Source: Candidatus Latescibacterota bacterium (GTDB lineage Bacteria; Latescibacterota; UBA2968; UBA8231). From it: 47,535 bases of DNA. The position numbers and the translations under genes are program-made. The DNA is taken from the NCBI GenBank assembly GCA_020852055.1, contig JADZBP010000032.1:1-47535 (forward strand), read 5' to 3'. The stretch's first letter is position 1, and the number at the start of each line of letters is the position of its first letter. Shown in pieces: positions 43,182 to 47,535 of this stretch. The notes beneath the pieces are model-generated. The model was not told where the DNA came from and searched no databases. It saw nothing but the letters and a program-made list of their open reading frames with translations.

Positions 43182-44915
43182 CTACATCCGCTCCATGGTC
43201 TCGATGCCCAGCAGACCCAGGCCGGTGCGGATGGTGCGGGCCGTGCCCTGGCAGAGCAGGAGCCGGCTGTTGCGGACCGCTTCCTCGGCCTTGAGCACCG
43301 GGCAGGATTCGTAGAAGCGCATGAAGATCTCGGCCAGGGTGTAGAGATAGGCGCAGAGGGTATTGGGATAACACTCGCGGGCCACGCTCTCCACGGTCTC
43401 GGCGAACTGGGCCAGCTTGAGGGCCAGGTTGCGCTCGGCCGCCTCGCTCAGGTGCAGGGCCGGCTGGGTGCCCAGGCCTTCGAGGCCGCCCTTGCGAAAG
43501 ATGCTCTGCACCCGCGCGTACGAGTACTGCAGATAGGGCGCGGTGTTGCCGTCGAGGGCCAGCATCTTGTCCCAGTCGAAGAGATAGTCGGTGGTGCGGT
43601 TGAGCGAGAGATCGGCGTACTTGACCGCGCCGATGCCCGCCACCCGGGCGATGTTGCGGCGCTCCGCCTCGGGTAATTCGGGGTTCTTCTCGGTGACCAG
43701 GGCCAGGGCCCGCACCTCGGCCTCGTCCAGCAGTTCGAGCAGTTTGACCGTGCCGCCGGCCCGGGTGCGGAAGGGTTTGCCGTCCTTGCCCATCATGGTG
43801 CCAAAGGCGTGGTGCTCGAGGGAGCAACTGGCCGGGGCGAAACCAGCGGCGCGGGCCACGGCAAAGACCTGGCGCAGGTGCAGGTCCTGGCGGGCGTCGA
43901 CGACGTAGAGGACGCGGTCGGCCTGCAGTTCCCCGGCGCGGTAGCGCACGGCGGCCAGGTCGGTGGTGGCGTAGAGGTAACCGCCGTCGGACTTTTGGAT
44001 GATGACGGGCGTGATCTCCCCTTCGTGGTCCTTGAACTCCTCCAAGAACACACACTGCGCCCCCTGCGACTGGCGCAGCAGGCCGGCCTTGGCCAGGTCC
44101 TCGACCACCCGGGGCAGGTCGTCGTTGTACGCGCTTTCGGGGCGCACGTCCTCGCGTTTCAAGGTGACGCCCAGGCGCGCGTACACCTGCTCGCAGTGGT
44201 GCAGCGACTCGTCGATGAAGCGCTGCCACACCTGCCGGCAGTGGGCGTCGCCCCCCTGCAGCTTCACCACGTACTCGCGGGCGGTGCGGGCAAAATCCTC
44301 GTCCTCGTCGAAGCGCTGCTTGGCCGCCCGGTAGAAGGCCTCGAGGTCGGCCAACTCCCCCGACAGATCCTGACCCTGCCGCTCCAGGTGATCGAGGTGG
44401 GCGATGAGCATGCCGAACTGGGTGCCCCAGTCACCCACGTGGTTGTGGCGCACCACCCGGTGTCCCAGAAACTCGAGGATACGCACCAGCGCGTCGCCGA
44501 TGATGGTGCTGCGCAGGTGGCCGACGTGCATCTCCTTGGCCAGATTGGGATGCGAGTAGTCCACCACCACGGTCTGCGGTGCGGCGGCCGGGGCCACCCC
44601 GAGGCGCTCATCGGCCAGCAACTGGCCCAGATGTGCGGCCAGCCATTCGTTTTTGAGGGTGATGTTGATGAAACCCGGCCCGGCGATCTCCACCTTTCCG
44701 GCGATGCCCTCCAGGTCCAGGGCGGCCACCACCTTTTCGGCCAGCTCCCGCGGCTTGAGGCCCATCCTCTTGGCGGCGCCCATCACCCCGTTGCCCTGGT
44801 AGTCGCCAAACTCTGGCCGGGTGGCCAGGCCCAGCATGGGCGGGGTGTCAGCGGGGGCGCCGGCGGCCTGCAGGGCCAGGGCCAGCCGGGTTTCAAGCAG
44901 ATTGCGCAAGGTCAT
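43182..44915 (-). CDS. argS: Arginyl-tRNA synthetase
   Basis: The 577-residue class I synthetase charges tRNA-Arg. Order: N-terminal tRNA-binding domain (1-110), HIGH-type motif HVGH at 130-133 in [16 protein letters not shown], then [12 protein letters not shown], a [10 protein letters not shown] segment in the place of KMSKS (which many ArgRS lack) and a DALR anticodon-binding domain, from about 455 to the end. The normal length is 550-590. It is the first gene of the argS-aroK-aroB group; a TTGCGC-17-TATTAT promoter lies about 50 bases upstream. Confidence 0.96.
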   Translation of the reverse strand: MTLRNLLETRLALALQAAGAPADTPPMLGLATRPEFGDYQGNGVMGAAKRMGLKPRELAEKVVAALDLEGIAGKVEIAGPGFINITLKNEWLAAHLGQLLADERLGVAPAAAPQTVVVDYSHPNLAKEMHVGHLRSTIIGDALVRILEFLGHRVVRHNHVGDWGTQFGMLIAHLDHLERQGQDLSGELADLEAFYRAAKQRFDEDEDFARTAREYVVKLQGGDAHCRQVWQRFIDESLHHCEQVYARLGVTLKREDVRPESAYNDDLPRVVEDLAKAGLLRQSQGAQCVFLEEFKDHEGEITPVIIQKSDGGYLYATTDLAAVRYRAGELQADRVLYVVDARQDLHLRQVFAVARAAGFAPASCSLEHHAFGTMMGKDGKPFRTRAGGTVKLLELLDEAEVRALALVTEKNPELPEAERRNIARVAGIGAVKYADLSLNRTTDYLFDWDKMLALDGNTAPYLQYSYARVQSIFRKGGLEGLGTQPALHLSEAAERNLALKLAQFAETVESVARECYPNTLCAYLYTLAEIFMRFYESCPVLKAEEAVRNSRLLLCQGTARTIRTGLGLLGIETMERM

Positions 44916-44963
44916 GAATAGGGGTGTCCTTGTCAGTTAAATCGATAGCAGTAAGACAGATAG

Positions 44964-44992
44964 ATAATAGTCTGGCAGGTAGGTATGCGCAA
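44964..44992 (-). promoter_or_regulatory. Candidate sigma70-type promoter of argS
   Basis: The minus strand has TTGCGC (44992-44987), 17 bases, then TATTAT (44969-44964). Spacing is ideal, and the site lies in the only AT-rich stretch of the 86-base gap before argS, about 49 bases from its ATG. Confidence 0.45.
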
Positions 44993-45001
44993 TCAGAGCG
45001 C

Positions 45002-45814
45002 TCAGAAGTCGTAATCGATGGACCAGGCATAGTCCTGGCTGCCCAGCAGGGTGCGCTCGAGGTAGGGCTCCCACGAGAAGGTGCGGGGGTTGCCCCAGAT
45101 CAGGAAGAAGTCGGGGGCAAAGCTGCAGGTGGCGCTGACCATGCCCAGCTTGGGATGGCGCTGCTGGATCACCAACTTGGTGTCGCCGGCGTGGTCGAGT
45201 TTGGTCTGGCCGCCCTTCCAGGGCGAGGTCTTGCGGCGGATGTACCCGTTGGCCCCCAGCACGAAACCAGGGTCTTCGGCGAAGGAGACCGGAAAGTTGA
45301 CCCGGAAGAGTTCGTCGGTGACCGGGTGGGGATAGAAGGGATGGGGGAACCAGCGCAGGTTGAGGAAACCCTGGCCCAGGTTCTCCACCCGGATCTCGGA
45401 GCGCACGGTGCGTTCGATCAGGGTTACCACGCGCTCCAGGCGCAGGGCGTAGCTCTGGAAGTGATGCTCGGTGGCCATGCGCACCCGGTCGGCCTGGTGG
45501 GTCACCTCCCAGTTGCAGAACTCCAGCACCTTGTTGGCCTTCATGTCGCAGAGGCCGATGCCGATGATCAGGCTGGTGGGATCGGCCGAGTAGTTGTCGC
45601 GCACTGGGCTGAGGTTGAAGGAGTCGGGAATGCCCTGGCCGTCGAAGACGTTGAAGCTGTCCGGATAGGTGGGGCCGCTGAGCAGATCGCCCAGCTTGTG
45701 GTCGGCCACCTGAAAGATGTACCCGCCGGTGCAGTAGCGGGAGCCCATACGCTCCTGGTCGGCGAGCGGATCGAGCACGGAGACGGTGAGTTGGTCATTG
45801 GCGAGGGTATACAT
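45002..45814 (-). CDS. Galactose mutarotase-like fold protein
   Basis: A 270-residue soluble protein with an all-beta look. The segment 'HHFQSYALRLERVVTLIERTVRSEIRVENLG' followed by 'RWFPHPFYPHP' matches the sugar-binding core of aldose-1-epimerase-like proteins (galactose mutarotase superfamily), with the HPF motif as the catalytic His. The usual second catalytic Glu near the end may be in FSWEPYLER. The substrate is unknown. The ATG at 45814 is the first sensible start; frames further upstream run into a repeat. The Shine-Dalgarno sequence is weak. It lies between argS and aroE, but 310 bases from aroE. Confidence 0.65.
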   Translation of the reverse strand: MYTLANDQLTVSVLDPLADQERMGSRYCTGGYIFQVADHKLGDLLSGPTYPDSFNVFDGQGIPDSFNLSPVRDNYSADPTSLIIGIGLCDMKANKVLEFCNWEVTHQADRVRMATEHHFQSYALRLERVVTLIERTVRSEIRVENLGQGFLNLRWFPHPFYPHPVTDELFRVNFPVSFAEDPGFVLGANGYIRRKTSPWKGGQTKLDHAGDTKLVIQQRHPKLGMVSATCSFAPDFFLIWGNPRTFSWEPYLERTLLGSQDYAWSIDYDF

Positions 45815-45899
45815 GGGGAGTGATCTCCAAGAAAGGGTGATGTTAAAGGCTGATGGGGTACTGGCGTGTAGGAGGTGGTCGGATCGGAAACGCCCTTCC

Positions 45900-46067
45900 G
45901 ATGTTTCCCAAGGCGCGGACTTGCCGCTCTGCTCGCTCCGCTCGACTGCCCACCACCACACCCCTGCAACACCATCTCTATGGTGTTGCCCCCGCTCGCT
46001 CCGACTCCGCTCTCCCCTCATCCCGACCCGCGTCCTTCCCTTCCCTACCGCTCCCCAGGGAAACATC
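45900..46067 (-). repeat. Structured intergenic repeat, family 2, long copy
   Basis: Read on the minus strand, the 168-base element starts GATGTTTCCCTGGGG and ends CCTTGGGAAACATC. It shares the GA-rich strand and the GCAGAGCGGCAAGTCCGCG block with the copy at 30180-30283, but has about 64 extra bases in the middle. It lies in the 310-base gap 45815-46124, in the sense direction of both flanking genes. A 7-bp hairpin (ATCGGAA/TTCCGAT) sits just beside it at about 45882-45902. The gap has no gene. Confidence 0.8.
45966..45989. other. Perfect 10-bp hairpin inside the long family 2 repeat
   Basis: GCAACACCAT and ATGGTGTTGC pair perfectly around a four-base loop. The hairpin belongs to the part of the element that the short copy lacks, so it was either inserted here or lost there. 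Confidence 0.85.
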
Positions 46068-46124
46068 TCCAGGGCATTCCCGACCCTCCGGGGGGCTCAG
46101 CGCCATTCAGTGGGCGGCCAATGC

Positions 46125-46991
46125 TCAGGGGGAGGATTTGCCCAAACGCTCCAGGGCGGCAGCGCGCATGACCTCGACGGGTGGCTCGACGCCGGTCCAG
46201 AGGGCGAAGGCCCGCGCGCCTTGACGGGCCAGCATGCCCAGGCCGTCCACCGGGCGGGCGCCGGCCTGCCGGGCCTGGCGCAGCAGCAGGGTTTCGAGCG
46301 GGTTGTAGACGATGTCGAGCACCACCATGCCCGCGTGTAAGCAGGAGGGGTCCGGCAGGGGTGAGGCGTCGGGGTGGGGCGACATGCCGATGGCGGTGGC
46401 GTTGATCAGCAGGCCGGCCTGGTGCAGCAGTTCGCCGGCCTTTTCGTCGAGGGCGCCGGGGAACACCCGCCGGCCGTCCGGGTCCAGGTCGGCGGCCAGG
46501 GCCGCGGCTTTTTCCGGGGTGCGGTTGAGCAGGGCGAGGTGTTCCACCTCGGGGCGCTGCAAAAGGCCGTAGAGGATGGCCCGCGCCGCGCCGCCGGCGC
46601 CCAGGAGCGCCACGCGGGCCGGCAGGGTTTCCAGGCCCCCGTCCAGGCGCAGGCTCTGCATCACCCCGAAGGCGTCGGTATTGTGCCCGATCAGGCGGCC
46701 CTCGCGATGGTCGATGGTGTTCACCGCGCCGATGGCCCGCGCTTCGGGCGAGATCTCGTCGAGCAGGGGCATCACCCCCACCTTGTGCGGCACGGTGACA
46801 TTGAGGCCGCGAAAATTCAGGGCGCGTATGCCGGCGATGGCCTGGCTCAGGTCCTCGGGACGCACCGGGAAGGCGGCGTACACGTAGTCCAGCCCCAGGG
46901 CGGCGATGGCGGCGTTCTGCATGGCCGGCGAGGAGGTGTGCCCCACCGGGTGGCCGATCACGCCCAGGACCTGGGTCTTGCCGCCGATCAC
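46125..46991 (-). CDS. aroE: Shikimate dehydrogenase
   Basis: The 288-residue enzyme reduces 3-dehydroshikimate with NADPH. The substrate site is GHPVGHTSSPAMQNAA at 13-28 (commonly HSxSPxMHN), NVTVPHK with catalytic K70 and NTDAFG with D106. The nucleotide loop GAGGAARA is near 123, followed by LLNRTPEKA, whose Arg favours NADPH. The start is GTG at 46991, which overlaps the stop of a 46-residue gene as GTGA and has GAGGA about nine bases upstream. The frame further upstream is a shadow. Confidence 0.94.
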   Translation of the reverse strand: MIGGKTQVLGVIGHPVGHTSSPAMQNAAIAALGLDYVYAAFPVRPEDLSQAIAGIRALNFRGLNVTVPHKVGVMPLLDEISPEARAIGAVNTIDHREGRLIGHNTDAFGVMQSLRLDGGLETLPARVALLGAGGAARAILYGLLQRPEVEHLALLNRTPEKAAALAADLDPDGRRVFPGALDEKAGELLHQAGLLINATAIGMSPHPDASPLPDPSCLHAGMVVLDIVYNPLETLLLRQARQAGARPVDGLGMLARQGARAFALWTGVEPPVEVMRAAALERLGKSSP

Positions 46992-47128
46992 GGCAGGAGA
47001 TCCTCGACGAACTGCTCGGCGATGCCCAGGCTCTCGCGCCAGGAGGACCCGTAGCGCATGCGAATCAACAGCAGCCCGCCCAGGGCCAGCACGGCAGCCA
47101 GCGCGCACACTCTGATCAATCCCCTCAT
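46988..47128 (-). CDS. 46-residue single-pass membrane peptide
   Basis: A short gene whose ATG overlaps the stop of the AroA-like gene (ATGA) and whose stop overlaps the aroE start (GTGA). The peptide has one membrane helix (about 5-22), two Arg just after it and an amphipathic tail (SLGIAEQFVEDLLP). Two overlaps in a row strongly suggest that it is translated as part of the aro operon. The function is unknown. A longer frame upstream would run into the AroA-like gene and is not favoured. Confidence 0.6.
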   Translation of the reverse strand: MRGLIRVCALAAVLALGGLLLIRMRYGSSWRESLGIAEQFVEDLLP

Positions 47129-47535
47129 CTCTTTCGCTCCTGGAGTTTTTCCAGGGTCGCGAAGAAGGCCGGGAAGGCTTCCTCGAGGCCCCGGGTGTCC
47201 GACAGGGTCATTTCGGCCTCGGCCCACAGCCCGGCCACCGCAAAGGCAAAGGCCAGGCCGGCGTCGCCGCGGGTGTCGATGGCCGCCCCCTTGAGCGGGT
47301 AGCCGCCCTCGACGACCAGGCCCTCGGGGAATTCGCCCACCTTGGCCTCGATAAGGCGCAACTGCTGGACTAGATGGGCCAGGTAGTCGTACTCGCCCTG
47401 GCGCAGGCTCTGCACGTCGCGGAGGACGAACTCCCCTTCGGTCTGGGTGGCCAGCACCGCCAGCAGCGGCACCTGATCGCGCAATTTCTCGGCGCGTTTC
47501 TCGGCGATGCGGGTGGGCTTGAGTTTGCCCGAGCG
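47125..47535 (-). CDS. AroA-like protein (EPSP synthase family), C-terminal part
   Basis: The last 136 residues of a protein that begins outside the window. 'KPTRIAEKRAEKLRDQVPLLAVLATQTEG' is like the start of the last EPSP synthase repeat, and 'SLRQGEYDYLAHLVQQLRLI', 'EGLVVEGGYPLKGAAIDTRGDAGLAFAFAVAGLWAE' and 'FPAFFATLEKL' follow in the family order. The residues that hold PEP in known enzymes appear changed: RxKExDR reads RQGEYDY, and DHRxAM reads DAGLAF. The position before aroE fits AroA, but a paralogue with another activity is possible. Confidence 0.65.
   Translation of the reverse strand, partial: RSGKLKPTRIAEKRAEKLRDQVPLLAVLATQTEGEFVLRDVQSLRQGEYDYLAHLVQQLRLIEAKVGEFPEGLVVEGGYPLKGAAIDTRGDAGLAFAFAVAGLWAEAEMTLSDTRGLEEAFPAFFATLEKLQERKR

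Noticed and set aside
42589-44229. 546-residue minus-strand frame
   Set aside because: Out-of-frame reading across argS and aroK, Arg/Pro/Gly-rich; both real genes have full motifs in other frames.
1-47535. CRISPR array or phage region
   Set aside because: I saw no regularly spaced repeats with unique spacers and no phage structural, integrase or transposase genes.

Overview
The window is a GC-rich stretch (visibly well above 60% GC) of a bacterial chromosome. No plasmid, phage or transposase gene is visible. Long ORFs run on both strands because of base composition, so genes were chosen by family motifs, start signals and operon geometry. The organism cannot be named from this sequence alone. 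Sugar-isomerase TIM barrels, a D-2-hydroxyacid dehydrogenase, a creatininase-family amidohydrolase, a mandelate-racemase-type enzyme, a CBM9-like protein, a reaction-centre-type dihaem cytochrome and a large hybrid histidine kinase occur together. They suggest an uncultured, Gram-negative, heterotrophic lineage near the FCB group (Latescibacterota/Gemmatimonadota-like). This is inference with low to moderate confidence.

Layout. 1-5129 (mostly minus): the end of a GNAT acetyltransferase, then a likely operon of D-2-hydroxyacid dehydrogenase, dihaem cytochrome, short-chain dehydrogenase, sugar isomerase and radical SAM enzyme. 5244-8372 (minus): tRNA-Ala(GGC) with its terminator, a lipoprotein, a second sugar isomerase and guaB. 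8519-12043 (plus): a YtxH / coiled-coil / 30-residue membrane peptide operon, a CBM9-like protein and a DUF2156-type synthetase-like membrane protein, the last one flanked by a short direct repeat. 12275-18446 (minus): a two-gene heterodimeric ABC exporter, a creatininase-family protein, rdgB and a TPR protein. 18635-24989 (plus): a beta-propeller/transglutaminase/TPR fusion, hisG-hisD-hisB, and a DUF4160/DUF2442 pair of different base composition. 25054-31643 (plus): a surface-glycan cluster (GT4, YfhO-like, flippase, GT2, RfaE2-like nucleotidyltransferase). 31739-39060: an MFS transporter, a membrane-tethered LuxR-type regulator divergent from a DUF2231 protein, a 1045-residue hybrid kinase and an enolase-superfamily enzyme. 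39065-47535 (minus): DUF971, rimO, a 140-residue orphan, aroB, aroK, argS, a mutarotase-like protein, aroE, a 46-residue membrane peptide and the end of an AroA-like gene.

The working pathways are histidine biosynthesis (first, dehydratase and last steps), the shikimate pathway (aroB, aroK, aroE plus a divergent AroA-like protein), purine metabolism (guaB, rdgB), sugar-acid and polyol catabolism, and export or assembly of cell-surface polysaccharide.

The signal least explained by genes is two families of short, non-coding, structured intergenic repeats. Family 1 (40721-40880 and 41344-41509) brackets the orphan 140-residue gene. Family 2 (30180-30283 and 45900-46067) lies in sense orientation inside operons. 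In both families the ends are inverted repeats. Their sequence differs between copies yet pairs within each copy, which points to selection on a folded hairpin.
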